Of a stretch of DNA of 64,000 bases, positions 32,665 to 40,471 are shown piece after piece. The notes under the pieces are model-generated. The model made no database searches and was not told the origin of the DNA. It saw only the letters and a list, made by a program, of their open reading frames with translations. Position 1 is the first letter of the stretch. The number at the start of each line of letters is the position of its first letter. Origin of the DNA: a virus; IMG/VR virus record IMGVR_UViG_3300046501_000558, positions 17,478-81,477 of that record; one strand, 5' to 3'. Both the position numbers and the translations under genes were made by a program.

Positions 32665-33198
32665 TTACCAAGGAAAAATTACCGCTTCATCAGCTGGGTA
32701 ATAGCAAAGAGGCGTTATACAGTTTTTGATTTTTTCGTTTAGCTCATTAAAAGCCTTTTGAATCTCTTCTGGAAGATCAATGCCATCAGGTAAATGTTCA
32801 TCGTAAATGTCTTCAGGTTTGATTTGATCAGCATATTGAGGTGTTACAAAGACAAGCATTAAATCCCTTTCGTTTTGCTGCATTTCCTCCATGTAATCAA
32901 GTAAAGCTTGGCGACTTTCAGAAAAAAACCATTTATCTGCTGCAATTGAATAAATATGCTCCCCTTCCCATACGCGCTTAGGGAACTTCTCATAATTTTC
33001 ACGCTGGTTTATAACCTGACATTCTTCACATGGGCTCTTTTTAGGAATGGTATGACCGCGGTGGCATTTACGGTGTGTAGAACCATCATAGCGAGCTAAA
33101 GACTCATCTAAATATGATTTACCGCTTCTTGATACCCAAATTGTAGTTTGAACAGGATTCGCTGAGATTTGATCCGTTGGCAATATAACTTCAGACAT
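32665..33198 (-). CDS. Hypothetical protein with CHxGH...CxxC zinc-like site
   Basis: 177 aa from ATG 33198, chosen for the GGGG box 7 bp upstream; the frame reaches 33210. Residues about 38-62 contain CHRGHTIPKKSPCEEC, a likely single zinc site. The rest is acidic and aromatic. It overlaps the upstream gene by 8 bp. Confidence 0.55.
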   Translation of the reverse strand: MSEVILPTDQISANPVQTTIWVSRSGKSYLDESLARYDGSTHRKCHRGHTIPKKSPCEECQVINQRENYEKFPKRVWEGEHIYSIAADKWFFSESRQALLDYMEEMQQNERDLMLVFVTPQYADQIKPEDIYDEHLPDGIDLPEEIQKAFNELNEKIKNCITPLCYYPADEAVIFPW

Positions 33199-33790
33199 TA
33201 GTTTCCCCATTAGTGCAATAAAATGTTTCTTTCATGGCCTTTTGAAAAGCCTTTATATATTCCTCAAGCTGAATAAACTCGGGGTTAATTTTTTTCTGGA
33301 AAACTGAACCTTCATACCAATTTGAACCAAATAATTTTTCGAAAAATTCATATGTAGATTCATTGTGATAGATGAAGTCCATGCCTAAACAATGCTCGTT
33401 ATTTATTACCGCATCATAGGCATAACGTAGGATATCGTGAAAGTTCGAGTCCTCATCTTCATCACTGAACAATAGTTCTTTAATACGATCCCGATATTCT
33501 CGATATATGAACTTTAAAAAACTTTCGAGGTCTGTATCATCAACTTGATACGGCTTTTTAAATAGCTTTTCGACTAAATATGAAGGTGTTGCGGTCGCTA
33601 GAAATTCTTTCATAGGCATACCCATATTTGCCCAAGAGTATGAACCTAGATAATCATCATCAATATTAAAAAGAACTTTTCCGCTTTTCTCACCTGTAGG
33701 CATCAGGGTTACAGTTATCGGTATATAAAGTTCACGGTCATAAAAGTTAATAACTTCTTCAGTCGTCACAGACAAATTATACTTTTTCAT
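33191..33790 (-). CDS. Hypothetical protein, paralogue of 33777 gene
   Basis: 199 aa. It shares a layout with the next gene: a beta-rich start, a MKEFLATATPSYLVEKLF segment, a long acidic helix, and a C-terminal LFGSNWYEG then helical FQKAMK. The pair probably arose by tandem duplication and diverged. It overlaps the neighbour by 14 bp. Confidence 0.55.
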   Translation of the reverse strand: MKKYNLSVTTEEVINFYDRELYIPITVTLMPTGEKSGKVLFNIDDDYLGSYSWANMGMPMKEFLATATPSYLVEKLFKKPYQVDDTDLESFLKFIYREYRDRIKELLFSDEDEDSNFHDILRYAYDAVINNEHCLGMDFIYHNESTYEFFEKLFGSNWYEGSVFQKKINPEFIQLEEYIKAFQKAMKETFYCTNGETNV

Positions 33791-34382
33791 TCATTTGCCC
33801 TTTTAAAAATTGTTGGAATGCGGCAATCATCTTGTATTGATATTTATATGCTTCGCATGGTTTTTCAGGGCTAATTGAAGACCACCAAAAATCCTCCCCA
33901 AACATTCTATTTAGGATTTCATTTGTCTCAGTGGTTAAGTCCTTACATGCAACATTGGGATCATCAAACTCGCCAACTTCCTTTAGTTCATCAAAAACAA
34001 GACGCAGCTCATTTTTAGAAATTTCGCCCGACTGTCTCGCTTCAAAAATCAATTCACGATTATTTGAATAAGCCCATTCTATTAATTCTTCACCGTTTTC
34101 AACATTTGTGGTGCCATAACTCCCAAATAATCGGGTAACTATACTGCTTGTATTGGTATCAGCAAGAAACGCTTTCAAAGTGGTGTTATCGCCGTTGGAA
34201 TAATACGTAGTACCAACATGATTAGGCAGAATGACCGTAAAATTACCGCCTCCTGTACTACCATCTTTTACAGTGGCATCATTCGGTTCAATCATGACTT
34301 TCATCCACTCTTGACCGTTTAACATTTTAGTAAGAGTGAAACACTCAATTAGCTTTAAGTTAGCTTCTAATTTAATTGTCAT
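33777..34382 (-). CDS. Hypothetical protein, paralogue of 33191 gene
   Basis: 201 aa. Corresponding features are LKAFLADTNTSSIVTRLFG, an acidic helix with ELRLVFDELKE, and MFGEDFWWSS then AAFQQFLKG at the C-terminus. Function unknown. It starts 3 bp after the small gene at 34386. Confidence 0.55.
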   Translation of the reverse strand: MTIKLEANLKLIECFTLTKMLNGQEWMKVMIEPNDATVKDGSTGGGNFTVILPNHVGTTYYSNGDNTTLKAFLADTNTSSIVTRLFGSYGTTNVENGEELIEWAYSNNRELIFEARQSGEISKNELRLVFDELKEVGEFDDPNVACKDLTTETNEILNRMFGEDFWWSSISPEKPCEAYKYQYKMIAAFQQFLKGQMNEKV

Positions 34383-34385
34383 TGA

Positions 34386-34532
34386 TTAATACCGGTATTG
34401 AGATTCTTTAAAACGTACGTGGGCGCAATATCTTTCCACTTCATGCAAAGAAACATCCTGAAAGATCCACGGTGTAGCTTTTTTACTATTTATCGTTAAA
34501 ACACGACTTTTAGAGCTATATGTAAAACCCAT
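34386..34532 (-). CDS. Very small protein, 48 aa
   Basis: A complete reading frame, ATG to TAA, fills the gap between two genes of the operon. It starts within TAATG at the stop of the exonuclease gene and ends 3 bp before the next ATG. The product runs from MGFTYSSKSRVLT through ATPWIFQDVSLHEVERY to SQYRY. The spacing is that of a real gene. It looks like a KTSC-type domain (a short sheet with a C-terminal helix), where residues like Phe-Val-Pro-His often recur, but this is uncertain. Confidence 0.65.
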   Translation of the reverse strand: MGFTYSSKSRVLTINSKKATPWIFQDVSLHEVERYCAHVRFKESQYRY

Positions 34533-35218
34533 TACGACACCTGCTCTAAAGCTTTTCTTATGAACTGATCAAGATCATTACGACCAAGCATGTAATGCAC
34601 GTAATCCTTTGGCAACTCTACAATTGGAATACCTTTATGCTTGCCAAATGGCATGATTGAAGGGGTTTGAATGGCTTCAGCTGTAATCACAAAGCTATTT
34701 AAATCTTGTACGGCTAACTTCTGGATAATCTGATTTAGTACACCAGCTGTAAGCATAATATCGACGGCGGCTGAATGAGCCCCACGGATATAATTACGTA
34801 TCTTTTCTTTGTCCTTAGCAAAGTAATATGACAATGCGCTAAGCGAGTGAGAGTCTAGCTCGGGCCACAATTTGCGGGCTAAGGCTAGTGTGCAAATTGC
34901 TTTGATTTGCTTAGTATCTGTGCCTGCACGATTTAAACTTTTAATATCATAATCAATGTTATGGCCGATCATATAAATCGTTTCAGGTGGCAGTTTAAAA
35001 GTGCTGCAGTGCGGTTGCCCTTCTATTTCCGATTCTAAAATGTGATGAACTGCCATGGCACCAAGCTCGATAGGTTCACCACAAGAATAGTATTTTTGAA
35101 ATATCTGCTCTTTTTCGGCTTTAACCTTTCGGTCAACGATGACGCAAGGCATATATGCAATTTCGATTGGCAAGCCATTAAGTTTATGCGTTTCGGTATC
35201 AAGAATGATGGCTTTCAT
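34532..35218 (-). CDS. ExoX-like 3'-5' exonuclease with DUF3820 tail
   Basis: 228 aa. DEDDh exonuclease motifs: ILDTET (residues 5-10, Asp and Glu), HNIDYD (Exo II, near 95), and HSAAVDIM (Exo III, near 146) with the His/Asp pair. The C-terminal 55 residues (MPFGKHKGIPIVELP) are the small DUF3820-type domain often joined to such enzymes. ExoX degrades single-stranded 3' ends in repair and recombination. In this element it could work with the ERF annealing protein. Confidence 0.82.
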   Translation of the reverse strand: MKAIILDTETHKLNGLPIEIAYMPCVIVDRKVKAEKEQIFQKYYSCGEPIELGAMAVHHILESEIEGQPHCSTFKLPPETIYMIGHNIDYDIKSLNRAGTDTKQIKAICTLALARKLWPELDSHSLSALSYYFAKDKEKIRNYIRGAHSAAVDIMLTAGVLNQIIQKLAVQDLNSFVITAEAIQTPSIMPFGKHKGIPIVELPKDYVHYMLGRNDLDQFIRKALEQVS

Positions 35219-35517
35219 TGCGTAACCTCAACAACTGGTGAGGCTGAATGTACTACGCAAACTTCAGCATGCAGCGTGAAGTCGTTATAAAACTCTTCAT
35301 TAATAAAAACGCTGATTGTTGAAGTAAAGCCTTTCTTTAAGCTTTCTTTATCCTGACTAGCCTTTTCGTCTGAATATAGCTGAATAGCTGCAGAAATATA
35401 TTCATCGTCTAGTCGACCAGCTTCATGAAGCAATTCCAAATACTCATTTTCAATGGCAACGGCGTCTTTAAATTCCCGTAGTCCAGAAAAATCAACGTGC
35501 AATTTTTTAATTTTCAA
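35215..35517 (-). CDS. Hypothetical protein, 100 aa
   Basis: First gene of the accessory operon, overlapping the exonuclease gene by 4 bp. The N-terminal half is helical and acidic; the C-terminus is beta-rich. Its promoter region holds operator palindromes, so the operon should be silent in lysogeny. No family recognised. Confidence 0.6.
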   Translation of the reverse strand: MKIKKLHVDFSGLREFKDAVAIENEYLELLHEAGRLDDEYISAAIQLYSDEKASQDKESLKKGFTSTISVFINEEFYNDFTLHAEVCVVHSASPVVEVTQ

Positions 35518-35559
35518 TGATTTCCCCTATTAAAGTTAAATGAAAAATTATTCAAACGA

Positions 35560-35624
35560 ATACATTAATGCATATATTATGCATTAATGTATAAAATGTA
35601 TAGATAAAAATGCATTTAATGTAT
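35560..35624. promoter_or_regulatory. Operator palindromes between divergent units
   Basis: ATACATTAATGCAT (35560-35573) and ATGCATTAATGTAT (35579-35592) are near-perfect operators; ATGCATTTAATGTAT (35610-35624) is one base longer. They lie between the minus-strand operon starting at 35517 and the plus-strand gene at 35755. Confidence 0.65.
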
Positions 35625-35754
35625 TTTTTAAGGTGGGTATTGGGTTTTATTAAGAATAATTGTTTAGAAATCACATAAGTCGTTATAAATATTTATAATA
35701 TTTTATGATTTAAAAAATTAATTCAATTATTTAGAACTTAGATAAGAGACCAAG

Positions 35755-37581
35755 ATGACTACTGACGAAAAATCAAAAAGGGATTTATTTTTAGAATGTG
35801 ATTGGACTTATGATCTTGAAAAATATAAAAACTATAACTACACATCACTTTGTTTGAGCCTTCATCAAGCTGCAACTGGTATGCAGGAATCGGGAAAGGT
35901 TAAACATTATGAAGTTCTTTTATTTCTTTCATATATTGCATCTCTATCTTTTGTTCCTGAAAGACAACATGAGCCATATAAGCATGCTTCAGAGAGTCTA
36001 AGGGAACAATTAGCGGCTTTTAGGCCAGACCATATGATAGATGAAGATTTTATATTTTTAGAGTCAATTTTAGATGATGTTAAACATCCCCTGCTAAAGG
36101 CAAGATTAGCGGATTTGCTATGGGTTTATAATAAACCTAAAAATCATCTTCATGCCCGTAAAGCAATTGATGCTTATATAGAATTACCCATAGATCACCA
36201 TTGGAATGATGGTATTGATATAGGTTGGGACCGAGCGATAACGTTAAGTTTGCAATTAAGAGATAATTCTCGTTTAGATAGGATTAAAGCAGAAATGTTT
36301 GATGCTCTTAAAAGAGAAATATCAAATCCTGAAAATCATTTTTTAAGCCTTACAATTGGGAGAATGCTTAATAGAACTGGGATAGATCAAGATTATAGAG
36401 AGCTGCTTGCAGAATTATTTTTTACTCATGGGGAATGTTTGAAAGGCAAACATAGTTATGGGTTAGCGAGACAATTCTATGATTTGGCAGTTAAGAAATA
36501 TTATCAGGTTAAAGATGAAGAGAGCTGGGCTAATTCACTATTAGCCATTGCAGAATGTTTTGAATTGGAAGCTGAAGCTTATCCAACCCCAATGCAAGCT
36601 CATGAATCATATGAAAGAGCATTACTTGCTTATAGAGCAATTCCTAACGAGAATCGAAAAAAATTAGGGATAGAAGATAAAATAGACGATATTCAGAGAA
36701 AAATAGCCCAAGCTGGTAAAGACTCCTTAGCTTATATGGTTCGAATTCCATATCCAAAGGCTGATTTCTCAGATATTGAGTTAGAGGCCAAAAACTATGT
36801 TAGTGAAAAGAGTGCGCCAATTAATGCTTTATTTTCTTTTGTAAAATTATACCAAGGTCCTAATTGTGAAGAGATTGAAAATATTGCAAAACAATCGTTA
36901 CAACAATCATTTTTTTCAGGTTTATCACCAATAAAACTTTTAGATCGAGGGGGGCGTGTTTTAGCTAGAACTCCTGCAGCTCACAAATTTGGACCATTGG
37001 ACGGTTCAATTAATGAAGAAGCATTAGAAGATAAAATATACGAATTATTTAAATTAGAAGTTTCAAGAATTGTTCAGCATTTGATTATGCCTGCTTTAGA
37101 GCAACTAACTCATGAATATAGAATTAGCAAAGATCTATTAAGGGCTATTTGTGAAGCATCACCGATTATTCCACGTGACCGGATCATGTTAATGGTTGAT
37201 GCACTTTGGTATGGGTTTGAATACGAATTTGCTGCTTCAATACACTTACTTTGCCCACAAATTGAAAATATAGTCAGAAATGAGTTAGATAAAAGAGGTG
37301 CAATAACCCTAACACGTGGTGAGGATGGCGCAACAAATGAAAATGGATTAAGTACATTAATGAAAGACCCCAAAATTGTAGATATTTTGGGTAAAAATCT
37401 TTCTTTTGAAATTGAATTTATTTTTTGTAAAGTACATGGTTTTAACTTAAGAAATAATGTTGCTCATGGTTTATTGGATGATGCTGAGGCTACAAGTTCA
37501 GTTGGATGCATATACGCTTGGTGGATGACGTTAAGAATAATTTTAAAGAACTGGCATTATAAACAAATTAACTTTGGTTGA
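35755..37581 (+). CDS. DUF4209-like large protein with HEPN-type RNxxxH motif
   Basis: 608 aa. The long N-terminal part (residues 1-400) is helical and may form TPR-like repeats. Near residues 560-580 is LRNNVAHGLL, an R-x4-H motif typical of HEPN ribonucleases and of DUF4209 proteins. Many HEPN proteins cut RNA in toxin or abortive-infection systems. It is a single plus-strand gene with separate control, AT-rich like its neighbours, and resembles cargo. I infer an anti-phage or exclusion role, not proven. Confidence 0.6.
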   Translation: MTTDEKSKRDLFLECDWTYDLEKYKNYNYTSLCLSLHQAATGMQESGKVKHYEVLLFLSYIASLSFVPERQHEPYKHASESLREQLAAFRPDHMIDEDFIFLESILDDVKHPLLKARLADLLWVYNKPKNHLHARKAIDAYIELPIDHHWNDGIDIGWDRAITLSLQLRDNSRLDRIKAEMFDALKREISNPENHFLSLTIGRMLNRTGIDQDYRELLAELFFTHGECLKGKHSYGLARQFYDLAVKKYYQVKDEESWANSLLAIAECFELEAEAYPTPMQAHESYERALLAYRAIPNENRKKLGIEDKIDDIQRKIAQAGKDSLAYMVRIPYPKADFSDIELEAKNYVSEKSAPINALFSFVKLYQGPNCEEIENIAKQSLQQSFFSGLSPIKLLDRGGRVLARTPAAHKFGPLDGSINEEALEDKIYELFKLEVSRIVQHLIMPALEQLTHEYRISKDLLRAICEASPIIPRDRIMLMVDALWYGFEYEFAASIHLLCPQIENIVRNELDKRGAITLTRGEDGATNENGLSTLMKDPKIVDILGKNLSFEIEFIFCKVHGFNLRNNVAHGLLDDAEATSSVGCIYAWWMTLRIILKNWHYKQINFG

Positions 37582-37593
37582 GTTTTGCAGTAA

Positions 37594-37614
37594 TTGCCCT
37601 CCGTAGAGGGCTTT
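37594..37614. terminator. Terminator between convergent genes
   Basis: GCCCTC (37596-37601) pairs with GAGGGC (37606-37611) over CGTA, followed by TTT. Confidence 0.6.
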
Positions 37615-38185
37615 AATCACAGCTTTTTAGCTCAAATGCAGCCACTAAAAAATATCTAAATATACTTTCTCTTTGGTCAAGGTTATCTGTACTTAGTAGT
37701 TGCGTTAAGGTTCCATCCATTATATATAACAACAATAGTGCATCATGTTTGGTTGCACTTACTTTTATCGGGCTAATCAGTTCAAAAATCTCATTTATTA
37801 ACCATTTTCTATATGAAATGATAAAATTATAAGCATCAGGAAAATCATTTTTAATTTCATAAATTCCTTTGAAGAGTAAGAAATAATCACCTTTCAAGTC
37901 GGTATGAGTAAAAAATATCTTTTTTAGTTTATCAACTTCCGAAATATCATGAGTTAAATCTTTGATATGAATGATTTGTTCGGTTAGTTTTTCTTTTTGA
38001 TATTTTACACATGCATTTATTAATTTCTCTTTGGAGGGGAAATATTTATAAAGTGTCATTTTAGAAATACTTCCCTCATTTACAATTGTATTTACGCCTA
38101 CATTATGAAATCCATATTGAGTGAAAAGCATGCAAGATGTTTGAAATAAATTTAATATTTTATTATTACTTATTTTGTTAGACAT
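37613..38185 (-). CDS. TetR-family regulator
   Basis: 190 aa from the second Met at 38185 (MSNKISNNKIL); the frame extends to 38209. The helix-turn-helix is ILNLFQTSCMLFTQYGFHNVG then ISKMTLYKYFPSKEKLI, here quoted in parts, the standard TetR N-terminus. The C-terminal ligand domain is all helical. Its target is unknown. It faces away from the folded RNA candidate and may control that or its own promoter. Confidence 0.8.
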   Translation of the reverse strand: MSNKISNNKILNLFQTSCMLFTQYGFHNVGVNTIVNEGSISKMTLYKYFPSKEKLINACVKYQKEKLTEQIIHIKDLTHDISEVDKLKKIFFTHTDLKGDYFLLFKGIYEIKNDFPDAYNFIISYRKWLINEIFELISPIKVSATKHDALLLLYIMDGTLTQLLSTDNLDQRESIFRYFLVAAFELKSCD

Positions 38186-38209
38186 ATTTAACGTCCTTGA
38201 CGAACTCAA

Positions 38210-38429
38210 TCAGTAAAAAATACATGTAGAAACTCGTTAGGTTGTGATTAAACACAACCCAAAATTAATATTGGATTTATTGAAATAAAACGACAAAAAG
38301 TTTGGCAACAATAAAATTGCCAAACAAAAAATAATTACTAAGTTGTGTTGTATTTAATGATCACGGCGGTAGTTCTCCAATACTTAAATTTGGATTTCTG
38401 CCATGACATTATGAAACTGGTGGCAGAAC
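38210..38429. other. Intergenic DNA, nothing recognised
   Basis: AT-rich DNA between the TetR gene and the RNA candidate. I see no gene, terminator or repeat that I can support. Confidence 0.5.
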
Positions 38430-38605
38430 GGAAGAAGGTTGACGGACCAGTAACTCTCTACCAGCACACCCGAAGGTGTCCCTCTCCCGTCCTACCGCTA
38501 CGAGAGGGGACGAGTGGTACATCTAAGACAAATCCTCAGAAAAGGATAAGCTCTGATGCGAGAGTTAAACAGTCCGTCAAGACTGCCTGGCAATGTGGCC
38601 AGAAT
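38430..38605 (+). ncRNA. Highly structured RNA candidate
   Basis: A GC-rich island in AT-rich DNA with nested perfect complementarity. P1 is TTGACGGAC (38439-38447) with GTCCGTCAA (38572-38580). P2 is TAACTCTC (38451-38458) with GAGAGTTA (38560-38567). P3 is TACCA (38459-38463) with TGGTA (38515-38519). P4 is ACACC-CGAA-GGTGT (38466-38479). P5 is CCCTCTC (38480-38486) with GAGAGGG (38502-38508). P6 is TCAGA/TCTGA (38536-38540 / 38552-38556). A further hairpin CTGGC/GCCAG lies at 38587-38602. The helices fit together as one multibranched fold. I do not recognise the class. Strand is uncertain because the stems read on both. Confidence 0.5.
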
Positions 38606-38694
38606 GTGAAGAATAATGATCGGTTTAACAACTGTCAATAATTCATATTTTTTAATTGTAAAAAAAAATTGACAATAAATAAATACTTAACAAT

Positions 38695-39342
38695 CTAAGT
38701 GTTCTGTATTTGGTCGTATATGGATTGATCTTTAGTCTGAAAAAACACATCAAAGCTTTGACTCATTAGCCAATCTTGTTGACTTTGTTTTTTAAAAATC
38801 GGAGCTAAGCGCTTAATATAGTAATTAATCCATTCATTATTATTATTAAAAAAAGCCCTATCTTTTAAATCTTCGTATAAATCTTGCAAATTGACTGCAA
38901 TCGTTTCAATAGAAGGATTAAATAACCATATGGTTATATCCATTGGCTCCGCTGCCGTGACCTGATACTTATCTTCAGGGTTAAATGCTTCAATCCGATA
39001 AAGCTGTGCGCCTTTTTCAGTGTACGATGAATACATAAGTTTAGTATTTGCAACTTGATAATAGCCCTTACCAATTTCAAATTCACGTAATTTTCTGGAA
39101 ACATCTAAGCAATCTGATAAATATTGAGGTGGTAGATCTTTATAATTATTAAATATTTTTACACTTCGACTAATAACATAATATTCACCTGTGCCTGTAA
39201 TTATCCCTTTTTTCCATAGAAACATTTTTGAGAGATTTCCATTAGATATATTTAAAGATCCATCATTTGATATAGTAACTTTCTTATTATCTGAAGCAAT
39301 GATAATGCTATCGTTTAATTGAATTGCAACAATAAATGTCAT
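38695..39342 (-). CDS. Ntn-hydrolase/proteasome-like hypothetical protein
   Basis: 215 aa from the Met at 39342 (MTFIVAIQLNDSIIIASDN); the frame extends to 39363. The start resembles proteasome-type Ntn-hydrolases (strand, then IIIASD), but there is no clear N-terminal Thr/Ser/Cys nucleophile next to the Met besides Thr2. Such proteins occur next to type VI effector genes in Acinetobacter in my memory. It is divergent from the VgrG-tip gene at 39439. Function uncertain. Confidence 0.5.
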   Translation of the reverse strand: MTFIVAIQLNDSIIIASDNKKVTISNDGSLNISNGNLSKMFLWKKGIITGTGEYYVISRSVKIFNNYKDLPPQYLSDCLDVSRKLREFEIGKGYYQVANTKLMYSSYTEKGAQLYRIEAFNPEDKYQVTAAEPMDITIWLFNPSIETIAVNLQDLYEDLKDRAFFNNNNEWINYYIKRLAPIFKKQSQQDWLMSQSFDVFFQTKDQSIYDQIQNT

Positions 39343-39438
39343 AAAGAAGGTGGAATTAATCACGTTTAAATACTATTATTATGCAGATTATAGTTTAATT
39401 TTAAATCTTTTTAATAAAATAATAGGTAATTCTTAATC

Positions 39439-39639
39439 ATGGCTGGTGGTTCACAGATCATTATCAATAAAAGCGGTATTACTGTTATTACGCCGTCTAA
39501 ATTCGAGGTTAAAGCAGGTCAGCATCTATTTAAGCCCGGTGCTCAAGTACAAATGCCTCAGATTGCACTTCCCCAACCTATTTGTATTGAATGCCTTGTG
39601 AAAGCGGCCAAAGAAGGTGCAGGGATCGTAAGAAGATGA
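39439..39639 (+). CDS. Orphan C-terminal piece of a VgrG-like protein
   Basis: 66 aa. GGSQIIINKSGITVITP then FEVKAGQHLFKPGAQVQMP is typical of the C-terminal beta-helix end (DUF2345) of type VI secretion VgrG proteins. The gp27/gp5-like body that should precede it is absent: there is a start codon with an AGGT box and no open frame upstream. It appears to be the end of a vgrG gene brought along with the effector cassette. It may still be expressed as a small peptide. It overlaps the next gene by about 15 bp. Confidence 0.6.
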   Translation: MAGGSQIIINKSGITVITPSKFEVKAGQHLFKPGAQVQMPQIALPQPICIECLVKAAKEGAGIVRR

Positions 39640-40133
39640 GTTTTAAGAATCAAAATTTAGAAAGTTTTATTGCTAATCATCATAAAGATGGACAATTATT
39701 TTTGCTTGTCGATGGCGCACAGATTGACCACGACCATATATCAAATTTAGAAGACTTGTACGGCGATTGTTTCTACTTATTTCAAGGTACATATGAAGAA
39801 GAAGCCTTTCAGTATGGCCCTATATTGTTCGATTTAAGTCAGTTAAATCTAAAGCAAGTAGAAAGCCAAATTAAGCTCATGAAATCCAAGGATTCTATGA
39901 TTTTGATTAAAAGTAAATTAGACATTAAGCAATTGAAAAATAAGCTTCTTGAAAAGCTCTATATTGAACTCGATGACGGCGGCATAGGTATTCTTCGTTA
40001 TTACGATCCACGTGTGTTAAATCGCCTCTCTCTCATCTTTACCAGTGAACAAAAAAAGCAATTGCTTGAAGGCTTTGAGTCCATTTCTTTTATGCTCAAC
40101 GAATTAAGCTATGAGTTGAAATACAATGATTAA
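39636..40133 (+). CDS. DUF4123 type VI effector adaptor (Tap/Tec-like)
   Basis: 165 aa from the ATG at 39636 (MSFKNQNLESF), a 4-bp overlap with the VgrG piece; the frame extends upstream to 39591. DUF4123 features are LFLLVDGAQID at the start, YLFQGTYEEEAFQYGPILFDL, and GGIGILRYYDPRVL near residue 140. Such adaptors load an effector onto the VgrG tip of the type VI spike. It sits between the VgrG piece and the toxin gene, the normal order. Confidence 0.75.
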   Translation: MSFKNQNLESFIANHHKDGQLFLLVDGAQIDHDHISNLEDLYGDCFYLFQGTYEEEAFQYGPILFDLSQLNLKQVESQIKLMKSKDSMILIKSKLDIKQLKNKLLEKLYIELDDGGIGILRYYDPRVLNRLSLIFTSEQKKQLLEGFESISFMLNELSYELKYND

Positions 40134-40470
40134 GTTAGATAAAAATCAGATTGATAGCCTTGAGAAAGTAAAAGATAGAGAAGAACTCTGTGAAAAAATT
40201 TATCAGTATTTAGTAGATAAAAAGGAATCTTTCAAAGCCTACCCGGTTAATTATGAACAGCTGAAGCCTGATATATACAAGAGCTTTGATTTATTGATAT
40301 CGCTTTTATTGACGGACAATGAGGTCATTTGTCAGTTGATTGTATGGAACACAATCATGAGAAAAGGTGTTCTAAATGATCCTGGTATTCAAAGCTTTGT
40401 TAAAGGCTCAAATGCCCGTGGAAAAGACCTAATAGCAGCTTTTGAATATTACGAACTGAGAGATAAATAA
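40126..40470 (+). CDS. Small protein in the type VI cassette, 114 aa
   Basis: Helical acidic protein overlapping the adaptor gene by 8 bp. It lies between the adaptor and the toxin. It may be an accessory chaperone of the effector (similar genes of unknown family occur there) or a diverged immunity protein. Confidence 0.6.
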   Translation: MIKLDKNQIDSLEKVKDREELCEKIYQYLVDKKESFKAYPVNYEQLKPDIYKSFDLLISLLLTDNEVICQLIVWNTIMRKGVLNDPGIQSFVKGSNARGKDLIAAFEYYELRDK

Positions 40471-40471
40471 T

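Noticed and set aside
38545-38580. Hammerhead ribozyme (CTGATG followed by GAGAG and AAAC)
   Set aside because: The core lacks CUGANGA with a matching GAAA and cleavage site; the pairings found point to another fold.
38345-38641. 98-codon plus-strand frame over the RNA candidate
   Set aside because: It has no ribosome site, an unlikely composition, and is explained by the base-paired RNA structure.
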